The notes beneath the pieces are model-generated. The model was not told the DNA's origin. It was given only the letters and a program-made list of their open reading frames with translations, and ran no database searches. This document shows, one piece after another, positions 33,716 through 41,856 of a stretch of DNA of 64,000 nucleotides. Numbering within the stretch: position 1 is the first letter of the stretch; every line of letters begins with the position of its first letter. The position numbers and the translations under genes were made by a program. This stretch comes from Egicoccus sp. AB-alg6-2 (GTDB taxonomy: Bacteria; Actinomycetota; Nitriliruptoria; Nitriliruptorales; Nitriliruptoraceae), in NCBI RefSeq assembly GCF_041821025.1, contig NZ_JBGUAY010000003.1, positions 62,001-126,000 of the forward strand, written 5' to 3'.

Positions 33716-34447
33716 CTAGCGGACGGCGTCGTGGCCGTCGGCCACGGCGCGGGCCGCCAGCCGCCGGTAGGCCTCGCGGGCGGCCGTCTGCTCGGCCTGC
33801 TTCTTGCTCCGACCGGTCCCGGAGCCGACCACTTCACCGGCGACGAGGACGGTGGCGGAAAAGGTCTTGTCGTGGTCCGGGCCGGTGTCGTGCAGCTCGT
33901 AACGCGGCAGTTGCTCGAACCGGGCGGCGGACAACTCCTGCAGGCTGGTCTTGTAGTCCAGGGCGGCGTCGCGTCCGGCGAGGTCGAGCAGGCGTCGCGC
34001 GAAGAGGCGTTCGACGAGGTCGTAGGCGGTGGCGAACCCGCCGTCGAGGTAGGTGGCGCCGAGCACGGCCTCGAGCGTGTCGGCCAGGATCGAGTCCTTG
34101 TCGGCACCGCCGGAGATCGCTTCGCCGCGCCCGAGCCGAATGAAACGTCCGAGGCCGAGGTCGCGGGCGATCGAGGCCAGCGACTCGGTCTTGACCGCGG
34201 CGGAGCGCACCTTGGCGAGCCGCCCTTCCTGCTCCTCGGGATGGGCGTGGTAGATCTCGTCGGTCACGACGAGCGCGAGCACGGCGTCACCGAGGAACTC
34301 GAGCCGCTCGTTGGGCTCGGCGTGGCCGTTCTCGAACGCCCACGAACGATGGACCAGCGCCTGCTCGAGCAGGGCCGGCTCGTCGAAGTGGACGCCGAGG
34401 AGCGCAGCGAGTTCCGCGGCGGGCGCGAACTCGAGAGGTGTGCTCAC
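33716..34447 (-). CDS. rnc: ribonuclease III
   Basis: Double-strand-specific RNase that processes rRNA precursors and regulates mRNAs. The 243-residue product has the catalytic signature ERLEFLGDAVLALVV, the second acidic site ADTLEAVLGATYLDGG and a C-terminal double-stranded-RNA-binding domain (DYKTSLQELSAARFEQ ... GRSKKQAEQTAAREAY). GTG 34447 has GGAG six bases upstream and lies 13 bases after the rpmF stop, so rpmF, rnc and perhaps mutM form one unit. Confidence 0.95.
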   Translation of the reverse strand: MSTPLEFAPAAELAALLGVHFDEPALLEQALVHRSWAFENGHAEPNERLEFLGDAVLALVVTDEIYHAHPEEQEGRLAKVRSAAVKTESLASIARDLGLGRFIRLGRGEAISGGADKDSILADTLEAVLGATYLDGGFATAYDLVERLFARRLLDLAGRDAALDYKTSLQELSAARFEQLPRYELHDTGPDHDKTFSATVLVAGEVVGSGTGRSKKQAEQTAAREAYRRLAARAVADGHDAVR

Positions 34448-34460
34448 GCGGGCTCCGGGG

Positions 34461-34640
34461 CTACTCGACGTCGAGCACCGTCCGGCCGCCGTACGTGCCG
34501 CAGGTGCCACACACGGTGTGGGGGCGGACCGGCGCCTTGCAGCGCTTGCAGCTGGCGTTGGTCGGGGCGGTCGTGCGCAGCCACTGGGCCTTGCGGTGGC
34601 GCGTACGCGAGCGCGACATCTTCCGCTTCGGGACGGCCAT
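34461..34640 (-). CDS. rpmF: 50S ribosomal protein bL32
   Basis: 59-residue zinc-finger ribosomal protein. It starts MAVPKRKMSRSRTRHRKAQW and has the C+ form with two Cys pairs (CKRC and CGTC). The C+ form implies zinc binding, and no C- paralogue is visible here. ATG 34640 has GGAGAG six bases upstream. It is preceded by DUF177, the standard partner. Confidence 0.97.
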   Translation of the reverse strand: MAVPKRKMSRSRTRHRKAQWLRTTAPTNASCKRCKAPVRPHTVCGTCGTYGGRTVLDVE

Positions 34641-34742
34641 CGGACTCTCCTGGTGGTTCTCGACCCGCACGTCGGCGGGTGTCGGTCGGTCGGGGGCGGC
34701 GTGTGGTGGTCGACACGCGACACGTCGGTTCAACGAGGGAGG

Positions 34743-35276
34743 CTACTCGGTCGGCAGATCGAGGTCGCCGAGCTTGGCCCAGCGGGGATCGGGGACGGCG
34801 TCGGGACGGTGCCCGCAGTCGGTGAGGTTGCGGTCGGTCCCGCATTCCTCGCACAACCCCTGGCAGTCCTCGCGGCAGAGCACCCGCACCGGCAGGTCGA
34901 CGAGCAGGGCGTCGCGCACCATCACCGACAGGTCGATGGCGGTGCGGTCGTCGACGAGCTCGTAACCGGGATCCTCGTCGTCGTCGTCCTCACGCTTGGT
35001 GGGGTCGACGAACAACTCGGCGACGTCGCTGTCGACGTGGACGGCCTGGGGTACCAGGCAGCGTGCGCACGGCAGCTCGAGGTCGACACCGATGCCACCA
35101 CGTACGAGGATCCCCTCGACGACGGCGTCGAGGTCGAGGTCGAGCTCGACGTCCCCGCGGAAGGCGCCCTCGGCGGGCCCCCAGGAGTCCTTGCCGAACT
35201 CCTCGACGGGCACGGCACGCGACAGCTCCCGGGTGGCACCCGGGTTGTCGACGAGCTCGGTGACGGGAACGCGCAC
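34743..35276 (-). CDS. yceD: DUF177 (YceD) family protein
   Basis: 177-residue acidic protein, always linked with rpmF and implicated in 23S rRNA accumulation in plants and bacteria. It has an N-terminal VPVTELVDNPGATRELSR strand-helix, a central LELPCARCLVP and a Cys cluster LCREDCQGLCEECG that probably binds zinc. GTG 35276 starts at the family N-terminus; the ribosome-binding site (GAGG) is distant. Its upstream neighbour would normally be SepIVA, but the IS110 element separates them by about 1.6 kb. Confidence 0.88.
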   Translation of the reverse strand: MRVPVTELVDNPGATRELSRAVPVEEFGKDSWGPAEGAFRGDVELDLDLDAVVEGILVRGGIGVDLELPCARCLVPQAVHVDSDVAELFVDPTKREDDDDEDPGYELVDDRTAIDLSVMVRDALLVDLPVRVLCREDCQGLCEECGTDRNLTDCGHRPDAVPDPRWAKLGDLDLPTE

Positions 35277-35500
35277 GGTGGTGGGACCTCGAACGGATTC
35301 GAACGGATACGCCGGGCACGCGCCGGTGTGTGGTGCGGTCCCGGAACGGGTGCGGACACCGGACACGTGGGACGACAACCCCGGCGCGACGAACGCCCAG
35401 CAGGTGCTGGGCGGCGTGGACGCGAACGTCCACGGTACCACACGAGTTCCGGACCGGTCCGCCGGGTCGGACCGCCCTAGATATCCCACGGGTGCAAGTG

Positions 35501-36718
35501 TCAAGCGGCAAGGGTGAGCCGGTGGGCCCAGGCGGTGTGTTCGTCGTAGAGGGTGTGGTGTCGTAGGCAGCCGTGGAGGATGCCCACGAGCCGGTTGCCG
35601 AGGGCGCGTAGGGCGCGGTGGTGGGTGTCACCGGCGGCGCGTCGTTGGTCGTAGAAGGTCCGTGCGCCGGGACTTGCGGTGAGGGCGGCGAATGCCGACA
35701 GGTAGCAGGCGTCGGCGAGGTGCTTGTTGCGGGCGTAGCGGGCGAGCACGACCCGGTGTTTGCCCGAGGCTTTGGTGATCGGTGACGTGCCGGCGTAGTT
35801 CTTGCGAGACTTGGCGGTGTCGTAGCGGTTCGGGTCATCTCCGAACTCTGCGAGCACCCGGGCACCGAGGATCATCCCCAGTCCTGGCAGGGAACGGATG
35901 ATCCTGGCGTCCGGGTGCATCTCAAAACGTTGGGCCAGTTCGTGTTCGAGACCGGCGATCTGGGTCTGCAACTGGCTGATGACCGCGACCGATGCGGCCA
36001 CGATCGTGCTCATCGCGTCCGCGACCAGCGGCGGCGCCTGCAACTGCTCGCTGCGTAGCGCGGTCTGGATCTCCAGCGTTCGGCGCTCGATGTTTCGTTG
36101 CCGGCCTGCGCGGCGCAGCGCCGCGGCGATCTTGGATCGCGACAGCCGTCGGCCCTGTTCAGGACAGGGAGCGATGGACAGGACCGCGAGCGCATCGGGT
36201 GAGCTCAGACTGTCGAACGCTTCGAGCGCGGCGGGGTAGAACTCGCGCAGGGTCGAGCGCAGCTGGTTGGTCTGCCGCTGGCGGGTCCACACCAGACTCT
36301 GGTGTGCCCTGGTGAGCATCTTGACCGCTTCGGCCAGCTCGCTGTCGCCAGCCACCGGACGGTGGTTGTGCCGATCGGTGCGGGCCAGATCGGCCAGCAC
36401 CTTCGCGTCGCCAGGGTCGGACTTCGCGCCCGAGGTCGAGTGCCGCTCGCGGTAGCGCGAGGTCGACTTCGGGTTGACCGCGATCACCTGGTAGCCCGCC
36501 GCGACCAGCGCCCCGACAAACAGGCCCCGGTCGGTCTCGGTCGCCACAACCACGTCGGCGGGGTCCTCGACATGGTCGGCCAGCAGCGCATGGAAACTTG
36601 CGACGCCCTCGACCCCGTCCGCCAGCCGAGCCTTGGCCAGCACACGGCCCTGGTCGTCTTGGACCTGTACGTCGTGGTGGTCCTCTGCCCAGTCGTGCCC
36701 TACGTACACCTCACCCAT
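35501..36718 (-). CDS. IS110-family DEDD transposase (bridge-RNA-guided recombinase type)
   Basis: 405-residue intact transposase. The N-terminal RuvC-like DEDD domain shows Asp9 (VGHDWAED), Glu61 (VATETDRG) and Asp101/Asp104 (SGAKSDPGDAKVLADLA). A long coiled-coil linker (about 190-265) follows. The C-terminal Tnp_20 domain carries RSLPGLGMILGARVLAEFGD and NYAGTSPITKASG, holding the candidate catalytic Ser (Ser312 or Ser318). GGGAGGA lies just before the ATG. No frameshift or stop is seen, so it looks active. Confidence 0.95.
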   Translation of the reverse strand: MGEVYVGHDWAEDHHDVQVQDDQGRVLAKARLADGVEGVASFHALLADHVEDPADVVVATETDRGLFVGALVAAGYQVIAVNPKSTSRYRERHSTSGAKSDPGDAKVLADLARTDRHNHRPVAGDSELAEAVKMLTRAHQSLVWTRQRQTNQLRSTLREFYPAALEAFDSLSSPDALAVLSIAPCPEQGRRLSRSKIAAALRRAGRQRNIERRTLEIQTALRSEQLQAPPLVADAMSTIVAASVAVISQLQTQIAGLEHELAQRFEMHPDARIIRSLPGLGMILGARVLAEFGDDPNRYDTAKSRKNYAGTSPITKASGKHRVVLARYARNKHLADACYLSAFAALTASPGARTFYDQRRAAGDTHHRALRALGNRLVGILHGCLRHHTLYDEHTAWAHRLTLAA

Positions 36719-36830
36719 CGTCCTCCCGATCGTCGTGAGCCCGAGGCGACCACCAGCGTCCTAATGGTTCAGTGCTCGCAGCACGTCATCCCACCAGCCA
36801 TCCAAGGTCAACCTCACCCACCAGCCGGTG
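36719..36830 (-). ncRNA. candidate bridge RNA region of the IS110 element
   Basis: The non-coding end upstream of the transposase. On the minus strand it contains the direct pair GGCTGGTGGG (twice, about 25 bases apart) and several short self-complementary stretches. In IS110-group elements this end encodes the RNA that pairs with donor and target DNA. Assignment rests on position only; I did not fold it. Confidence 0.35.
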
Positions 36831-36929
36831 CACGATCTAGGGCTAGAACTCGAGATTCTGTCTCGTACAGTGCTGACCGGCTGGCGGCTCGGGACCATCC
36901 TGCACGAAACAGCGGACGGTCGAACCCCA

Positions 36930-37445
36930 TTAGTCGACGATGTCGGCGTCGAGGTCCTCGGCGAGCTGGTCGGTGTCGAGTCGGCCGCGCAGCTTCTGGC
37001 GCCCCTTCTCGACGGCGGTCAGCGTCTTCTGCAGGACGACCTCGAAGTTCGCCAGCTTGGCGTCGACGTAGTCCTCGGCCTCGAGCCGCATCTGCCGGGC
37101 CTGCTCGCGGGCGTCCTCGACGATGCGTTCGGCCTCGCGCGACGCCGAGCGGACGACGTCCTGGTGCGCGACGAGCCGGGAGGCCTCGGCGCGGGCGTCC
37201 TCGACGATGTGTTCGGCGTCGGTCCTGGCCCGCTCGATGATCTCGTCGCGTTCCTTGACCACCCATCGGGCCTGGGTCAGCTCGTCCGGCAGGGCGTCGC
37301 GCACGTCCGCGACCAGACCGTCGAGCTCCGCCCGGTTGAGCATGATCGAGGCCGACAGCGGCACGGCCTTGGCCTCGGCCACCAGCCGCTCGAGCTGGTG
37401 GAGCTTGGCCTCGACGTCGAGGGGCACGCCGTGGTGGTCGGACAT
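36930..37445 (-). CDS. sepIVA: SepIVA-like DivIVA-domain coiled-coil protein
   Basis: 171-residue coiled coil. The N-terminal LDVEAKLHQLERLVAEAKAVPLSASIMLNRAEL resembles actinobacterial DivIVA-type proteins such as SepIVA (mycobacterial Rv2927c), which regulates envelope growth and septation. The long helix from residue 70 on (ERDEIIERARTDAEHIVEDARAEA) is Ala/Glu/Arg-rich. Gene order towards DUF177, rpmF, rnc and mutM matches mycobacteria apart from the IS110 insertion. ATG 37445; TACGCT lies about 30 bases upstream. Confidence 0.82.
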   Translation of the reverse strand: MSDHHGVPLDVEAKLHQLERLVAEAKAVPLSASIMLNRAELDGLVADVRDALPDELTQARWVVKERDEIIERARTDAEHIVEDARAEASRLVAHQDVVRSASREAERIVEDAREQARQMRLEAEDYVDAKLANFEVVLQKTLTAVEKGRQKLRGRLDTDQLAEDLDADIVD

Positions 37446-37475
37446 CAGACGCCTTGCACATCTCGGGTGCGGCGG

Positions 37476-37481
37476 AGCGTA
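37476..37481 (-). promoter_or_regulatory. -10-like box for sepIVA
   Basis: TACGCT on the minus strand, 30 bases before the ATG, in the 118-base gap after coaD. Confidence 0.4.
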
Positions 37482-37563
37482 GCGTCATCCATGATCGGTC
37501 CCGCCACCAGCTGCCGCGCGCCGGCAGCTGCGCACGTGCGTCGTCCCGGCCGGTTCCGACCGC

Positions 37564-38040
37564 TCATCCCAGCCGTTCGCGCAGGGCGTCCGCGACGGCC
37601 GGCGGAACGGTCCCGTCCAGCGGCCCGCCGAAGCGCGCCACCTCTTTCACCAGCGAACTCGACAGGTACGAGTGCTCCGGGGAGGTCGACATGAACACCG
37701 TCTCGACCCCGCCGATCCGATGGTTCATCTGGGCCATCTGCAGTTCGTACTCGAAGTCGCTCACCGCCCGCAGGCCCTTGCAGATGATGCCGATGCCCCG
37801 GGCGTTGCAGAAGTCGACCAGGAGGCCTTCGAAACGGTCGACCTCGAGGTTGGGAACGTCGCCGGCGACGGCGCGGATGAGCTCGAGCCGTTCGTCGACG
37901 CTGAACAGGCCCTGCTTGTTGGGATTCTCGAGGACGGCGACCACGACGCGGTCGAAGCGTGCGCACGCGCGCCGGACGATGTCGAGATGACCGAGGGTGA
38001 CGGGATCGAAGCTGCCGGGCACGACCACCGACACCGTCAT
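37564..38040 (-). CDS. coaD: phosphopantetheine adenylyltransferase
   Basis: Fourth step of coenzyme A synthesis: 4-phosphopantetheine plus ATP gives dephospho-CoA. The 158-residue nucleotidyltransferase has the HxGH-type motif PGSFDPVTLGHLDIV at residues 8-22, KGLRAVSDFEYE and the SSSLVKE motif near residue 128, with MNHRI between. ATG 38040 overlaps the rsmD stop (ATGA). Confidence 0.97.
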   Translation of the reverse strand: MTVSVVVPGSFDPVTLGHLDIVRRACARFDRVVVAVLENPNKQGLFSVDERLELIRAVAGDVPNLEVDRFEGLLVDFCNARGIGIICKGLRAVSDFEYELQMAQMNHRIGGVETVFMSTSPEHSYLSSSLVKEVARFGGPLDGTVPPAVADALRERLG

Positions 38041-38609
38041 GGGTCACTCCTGGACTCGCTCGGGCGGGGCAGTTCGGCGCGATGGAGCGCGGTGTCACCG
38101 TAGCGGCGGGGCGATCCCGGCAGCAGCGCATCGGGCCACGGCGGGTTGCCGTCGCGGGCGGCGCGTTCGATGACGACGGCCGCTCCGGGCGCCAGCTGGG
38201 CGACGAGTGCCTCGAGGACGGCACCCAGTTCGGCGGCGGGGAGGCGGTACGGCGGGTCGGCGAGGACGAGGTCGAACGGCGACCCGGGCAGTGGTGACGC
38301 GAGCGCTTTGGCCGCGTCCATCACGACGACCTCGGTCCCGGGCAGGTCGACGGTGTCGATGTTGCGCCGGAGGGCGCCGACGGCGGGCTGGGCCCGCTCC
38401 ACGAAGGTCACGGCGGCCGCGCCGCGCGACAGCGCCTCGAGACCGAGCCCTCCGGAACCGGCGTACAGATCCAGCACCCTGGCACCCGGCAGCAGCGGCT
38501 GCAGCGACGAGAACAGCGCCTCCTTCACCCGGTCGGTCGTGGGGCGCACGTCGAAGCCCTTCGGCGCGACCAGGCGCCGACCGCGGGCAGCTCCCGCGAC
38601 GATGCGCAT
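38037..38609 (-). CDS. rsmD: 16S rRNA (guanine-N2)-methyltransferase
   Basis: Methylates G966 of 16S rRNA. The 190-residue Rossmann methyltransferase opens MRIVAGAARGRRLV and has RPTTDRVKEALFSSL, the SAM-binding LDLYAGSGGLGLEALSRGA and the catalytic LADPPY. It is overlapped by coaD (ATGA), and its own ATG shares one base with the ptrB stop (TGATG). So ptrB, rsmD and coaD are contiguous. Confidence 0.95.
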   Translation of the reverse strand: MRIVAGAARGRRLVAPKGFDVRPTTDRVKEALFSSLQPLLPGARVLDLYAGSGGLGLEALSRGAAAVTFVERAQPAVGALRRNIDTVDLPGTEVVVMDAAKALASPLPGSPFDLVLADPPYRLPAAELGAVLEALVAQLAPGAAVVIERAARDGNPPWPDALLPGSPRRYGDTALHRAELPRPSESRSDP

Positions 38610-40750
38610 CAGGCCGGCGCGCCGGACAGCGGCCTGGCGTCGGGCTGGACCCGGTCGATCACGAACGCGAGCGTGCGTGCCTCGTCACGCCAGGCGTCGT
38701 AGCGCCCGGAACGCCCGGCATGACCCGCGCCCAGCTCGGTGCGCAGCAGGATCGGGCCGCCGCCGGTCGCCGTCGCACGGAGCTTGGCGACCCACTTCGC
38801 CGGCTCCCAGTACTGCACCCGCGGATCGTTGAGCCCGGCCGTGACGAACATCGCGGGGTAGTCGGCCGCCCGGACGTTGTCGTAGGGCGAGTAGCTGCGC
38901 ATGACCTCGTGATAGTCGGGGTCCTCGGGATTGCCCCACTCGTCGTACTCGATGACGGTCAGCGGGATCGACGCATCCGACATGGTGTTCACGACGTCGA
39001 CGAAGGGCACCTCGGCGACGGCCGCAGCGGCGACGTCGGGACGCAGGTTGAGCGCCGCGCCGATCAGCAGCCCGCCGGCTGAGCCGCCACGCACGGCCAG
39101 CCGGTCACGGGCGGTGATCGACTGTTCGACGAGGTGGTCGGCGCACGCGACGAAGTCCGAGAAGGTGTTGGGCTTGGCGAGGAACTTGCCGTCCTCGTAC
39201 CAGCGGCGTCCCATCTCACCCCCGCCGCGGACGTGCGCGATCGCGAACACGAAGCCGCGGTCGAGCAGCGACAGCCGCACCGGCGAGAAGCTCGGATCGA
39301 TCGAGATCTCGTACGAGCCGTAGCCGTACAACAGGCACGGCGCCGTCCCGTCGAGCGCCGTGTCCACACGACGTACGCAGCTGATCGGGACCCGCGTCCC
39401 GTCGCTCGCCGTCGCCCATTCGCGCCAGGACACGTACTGCTCGCGGTCATAGCCGCCACGCACCGGCTGCTGCTTCAGCACCGTGCGCGCGCCCGTGTCG
39501 AGGTCGACGTCGATCACCTGTGTCGGCGTGGTGAGCGAGGTGTAGACCAGCCGCAGCACGCGCGTGTCGAAGCTCGGGTTGGGACCGGTGCCGGCGGTGT
39601 AGACCTCCTCGTCCATCGCGAGCACCCCGCCCTGGCCCGTGGCGGGGTCGACGACACGCACTTGCGTCCGCGCCTCGGTGCGCTCGTGCAGGACCAGATG
39701 CGTCGCGAAGGCGTCGACGCCCTCGAGGCGCACGCCGGGACGATGGCCGACGAGGTCGCGCCAGTGCGCACGGCCCGGCGTGGAGACGGGCGCGGTGACG
39801 AGCTTGAAGTCCTCGGCGCCGTCGGCGTTGGTGACGATCAGCAAGTCCTCGCCACGGTGGTCGAGGTCGTACTCGACGCCGTGCTCGCGGGCCGCGACCA
39901 GCTGTGGCGCCGCCTGCGGGTCGTCGGCATCCAGCAGGTACCACTCGCTGGTGACCTTGCTGCCGACCGAGATGGCCAGGTACTGCTCCGAGCGCATCCG
40001 TCCGACCCCGCACCAGAACCGCTCGTCGTCCTCGCGGTGGACCACCTCGTCGGTCGCGGGGTCGGTTCCGAGCCGGTGACGGCGGACCTGATGGGGTCGC
40101 CAGGCCTCGTCGGGGACGGTGTAGAGGAACGTTTCGCCGTCACCGAACCAGGCCAGCGAGTACGCCGCCCCCACGATGCGGTCGGGCAACAGCTCCCCGG
40201 TGCTCAGGTCGCGGACGCGGATCGTGAACCGTTCGGAGCCGTCGGTGTCGACCAGTTCGGCAGCCAGGCGATGGTCGGGGCTGACGGCATAGCCGCCGAG
40301 CCGGAAGAAGTCGTGTTCGGCCGCCTCGACGTTCTCGTCGAGCAGGACGACCTCGTCCGCGGGTGGCGCCTCGGGATCGACGGGCCGCCGCAGTTCGTCG
40401 GGCAGCGCCCGGACGTCGTCGACGCCGACCGGCGCCGGACGGCGGCAGTGGATGCCGTACTGCTGACCCTCCACCGTGCGCCGGTAGTACAACCACCCGC
40501 CGTCGAGGCTCGGTGTCGACGCGTCGGTCTCCTGCACCCGACTCTTGATCTCCCCGAACAGCTGCTCGATCAGGGGTTGCAGCGGGGCGAGGTGCGCGTC
40601 GGTCCAGGCGTTCTCGGCCTCGAGGTGCGCGCGCACCGCCGGGTCCTCGCGGTCGCGCAACCAGTACCAGGGGTCGTCGATGACCTGGCCATGCCGCTGG
40701 TGCTGGTACGGGCGGCGTTCGGCGACGGGTGGCGCGGACGACTCGGACAC
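38609..40750 (-). CDS. ptrB: oligopeptidase B (prolyl oligopeptidase family, S9A)
   Basis: Cytosolic serine peptidase cutting small peptides after basic residues. The 713-residue product has an N-terminal cap helix region (DDPWYWLRDREDPAVRAHLEAEN), a seven-bladed propeller (about 80-410) and an alpha/beta-hydrolase domain with nucleophile Ser in RGGSAGGLL, Asp in GLNDPRVQYWEPAKW and His in ELGAGHAG. No signal peptide. GTG 40750 lies after an AGGTG and gives the normal length. A TACGCT box lies 38 bases upstream. Confidence 0.93.
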   Translation of the reverse strand: MSESSAPPVAERRPYQHQRHGQVIDDPWYWLRDREDPAVRAHLEAENAWTDAHLAPLQPLIEQLFGEIKSRVQETDASTPSLDGGWLYYRRTVEGQQYGIHCRRPAPVGVDDVRALPDELRRPVDPEAPPADEVVLLDENVEAAEHDFFRLGGYAVSPDHRLAAELVDTDGSERFTIRVRDLSTGELLPDRIVGAAYSLAWFGDGETFLYTVPDEAWRPHQVRRHRLGTDPATDEVVHREDDERFWCGVGRMRSEQYLAISVGSKVTSEWYLLDADDPQAAPQLVAAREHGVEYDLDHRGEDLLIVTNADGAEDFKLVTAPVSTPGRAHWRDLVGHRPGVRLEGVDAFATHLVLHERTEARTQVRVVDPATGQGGVLAMDEEVYTAGTGPNPSFDTRVLRLVYTSLTTPTQVIDVDLDTGARTVLKQQPVRGGYDREQYVSWREWATASDGTRVPISCVRRVDTALDGTAPCLLYGYGSYEISIDPSFSPVRLSLLDRGFVFAIAHVRGGGEMGRRWYEDGKFLAKPNTFSDFVACADHLVEQSITARDRLAVRGGSAGGLLIGAALNLRPDVAAAAVAEVPFVDVVNTMSDASIPLTVIEYDEWGNPEDPDYHEVMRSYSPYDNVRAADYPAMFVTAGLNDPRVQYWEPAKWVAKLRATATGGGPILLRTELGAGHAGRSGRYDAWRDEARTLAFVIDRVQPDARPLSGAPA

Positions 40751-40787
40751 GCGGCGGACACCTCGGGGACGACGGCAGGGGCGCGTG

Positions 40788-40793
40788 AGCGTA
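40788..40793 (-). promoter_or_regulatory. -10-like box for ptrB-rsmD-coaD
   Basis: TACGCT on the minus strand, preceded by T (TTACGCT), 38 bases before the ptrB start and just past the hairpin that ends the SLH-Rpf gene. Confidence 0.45.
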
Positions 40794-40825
40794 ATTGCTC
40801 CGCCGCCGGTTCCCGGTGCACACAC

Positions 40826-40858
40826 GACGGCGGCGGCGCTGTACGCGCCGCCGCCGTC
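40826..40858 (-). terminator. hairpin terminator after the SLH-Rpf gene
   Basis: Perfect 14-bp stem (GACGGCGGCGGCGC and complement) with a five-base loop, 18 bases past the stop codon. Confidence 0.75.
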
Positions 40859-40875
40859 ATGGGTGTCACCGGATG

Positions 40876-41856
40876 TCAGCGGTAGCCGAGCTTGCGGGAG
40901 CAGGCCGGCCATGCGCCCCAACCCTGGATCGCGAGCAGGCGCTCACCACGGTTGATCTGTTCCGCACGGCTGTGGTGGTGCGGGTAGCCGCTGCCACCGA
41001 CCGCACGCCACGACGACAGCGTGAACTGCAGGCCGCCGTAGTAGCCGTTGCCGGTGTTGATGCTCCAGTTGCCGCCGGACTCGCACTGGGCGAGACGGTC
41101 CCACATGGCGTCGCGCTCGTTGCGCGCGGCCTGGATGCGGGCCTCCTCCTCGGCCTTCTGCTGGGCGGCGCGCTCGGCGGCGAGCCGCTCCTGCCGTTCG
41201 CGCTCGAGCTGCTGACGCTCGGCCAGCGGGGCGATCTCGACGCGGTCGACCAGGTCGAGTGCGCGGGCCACGAAGTAGGCGACCTGCCAGCGGAGCACCT
41301 GGCCGGTCGGGCAGAAGCCACTGACGGGTGCGGTGCAGCCGGCGGCGATTCCGGCTTCGGCGAGGGCGTGGATCGCTTCCTCGTGGACGCCGCCACCATC
41401 GTCGAAGTGACGCGCGTCGGTCGCGGGGACCTCGAAGCCGTTCGCGAGCATCGTCGCCAGTGCCGCACGACTGATCGGCTCGTCGGGGCAGAAGCGCGCC
41501 GTGTCACAGCCGTTGACGACGCCGGCCGCCTCGAGTGCGGCGATGCCGTCGGCGTGGGGGTGGTCGACGGCGTCGGTGAACGGCGTGTCCGCCGGGGCGG
41601 GCAACTCCAGCGCGGCCGCGAGGATGCTGGCCATCTGCCCGCGGGTCAGCTCGTGCTCGGGATTGAAGTGACCGTTGCGGTCACCCTGGACGATCCCGCG
41701 CTGGGCGAGCGCGTCGACGGCGTCGGCGTAGCCGCGACCGCTGGTGTCGGAGAACTCCGCGGCCTCGGCCGACGGTGTCGCGGTGAAGGCGGTCGTGGCA
41801 ACCAGGGCGGCAGCCAGGGCGAGGGTGAAGGTGAAGCGGGCGCAGCGAAGCAGCAC
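40876..41856 (-). CDS. SLH-anchored resuscitation-promoting-factor-like transglycosylase
   Basis: 326-residue exported protein. Residues 1-33 form a signal peptide (cleavage near AEAAE). Residues 34-205 hold three SLH repeats (LTRGQMASIL, ISRAALATML, LRWQVAYFVA as the conserved helices). Residues 208-248 are a Glu/Arg/Ala-rich coiled coil. Residues 250-326 form an Rpf domain: WDRLAQCESGGNW with catalytic Glu259, then GYYGGLQFTLSSW and AWPACSRKLG. Rpf enzymes cleave glycan strands and wake dormant actinobacteria. The SLH module would hold the enzyme at the wall instead of a LysM or lipid anchor. It has its own terminator and a 353-base 5' region. Confidence 0.9.
   Translation of the reverse strand: MLLRCARFTFTLALAAALVATTAFTATPSAEAAEFSDTSGRGYADAVDALAQRGIVQGDRNGHFNPEHELTRGQMASILAAALELPAPADTPFTDAVDHPHADGIAALEAAGVVNGCDTARFCPDEPISRAALATMLANGFEVPATDARHFDDGGGVHEEAIHALAEAGIAAGCTAPVSGFCPTGQVLRWQVAYFVARALDLVDRVEIAPLAERQQLERERQERLAAERAAQQKAEEEARIQAARNERDAMWDRLAQCESGGNWSINTGNGYYGGLQFTLSSWRAVGGSGYPHHHSRAEQINRGERLLAIQGWGAWPACSRKLGYR

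Larger units (their letters stand above)
35491..36831 (-). mobile_element. IS110-family insertion sequence
   Basis: About 1.34 kb, with one transposase gene, no long terminal inverted repeats and unequal non-coding ends: about 10 bases after the transposase stop and about 110 bases before its start. The hexamer GGTGCA occurs at both ends (35491-35496 and 36826-36831) and may be the duplicated core, so the limits given are inferred. The long end upstream of the transposase fits the IS110 subgroup, whose bridge RNA comes from that end. It interrupts the SepIVA-DUF177 neighbourhood. Confidence 0.7.
35474..36842. repeat. 9-bp inverted repeat flanking the IS110 element
   Basis: GCCCTAGAT at 35474-35482 and ATCTAGGGC at 36834-36842 are perfect inverted copies lying just outside the element. 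Joined without the insertion, they would bracket about 16 bases, like a hairpin. This suggests the element inserted in the loop of a palindrome. Confidence 0.55.

Noticed and set aside
40802-40813. A fourth copy of the inverted-repeat element (GCCGCCGGTTCC)
   Set aside because: Only one 12-base arm is present, with no partner at the right spacing and no adjacent stop codon.
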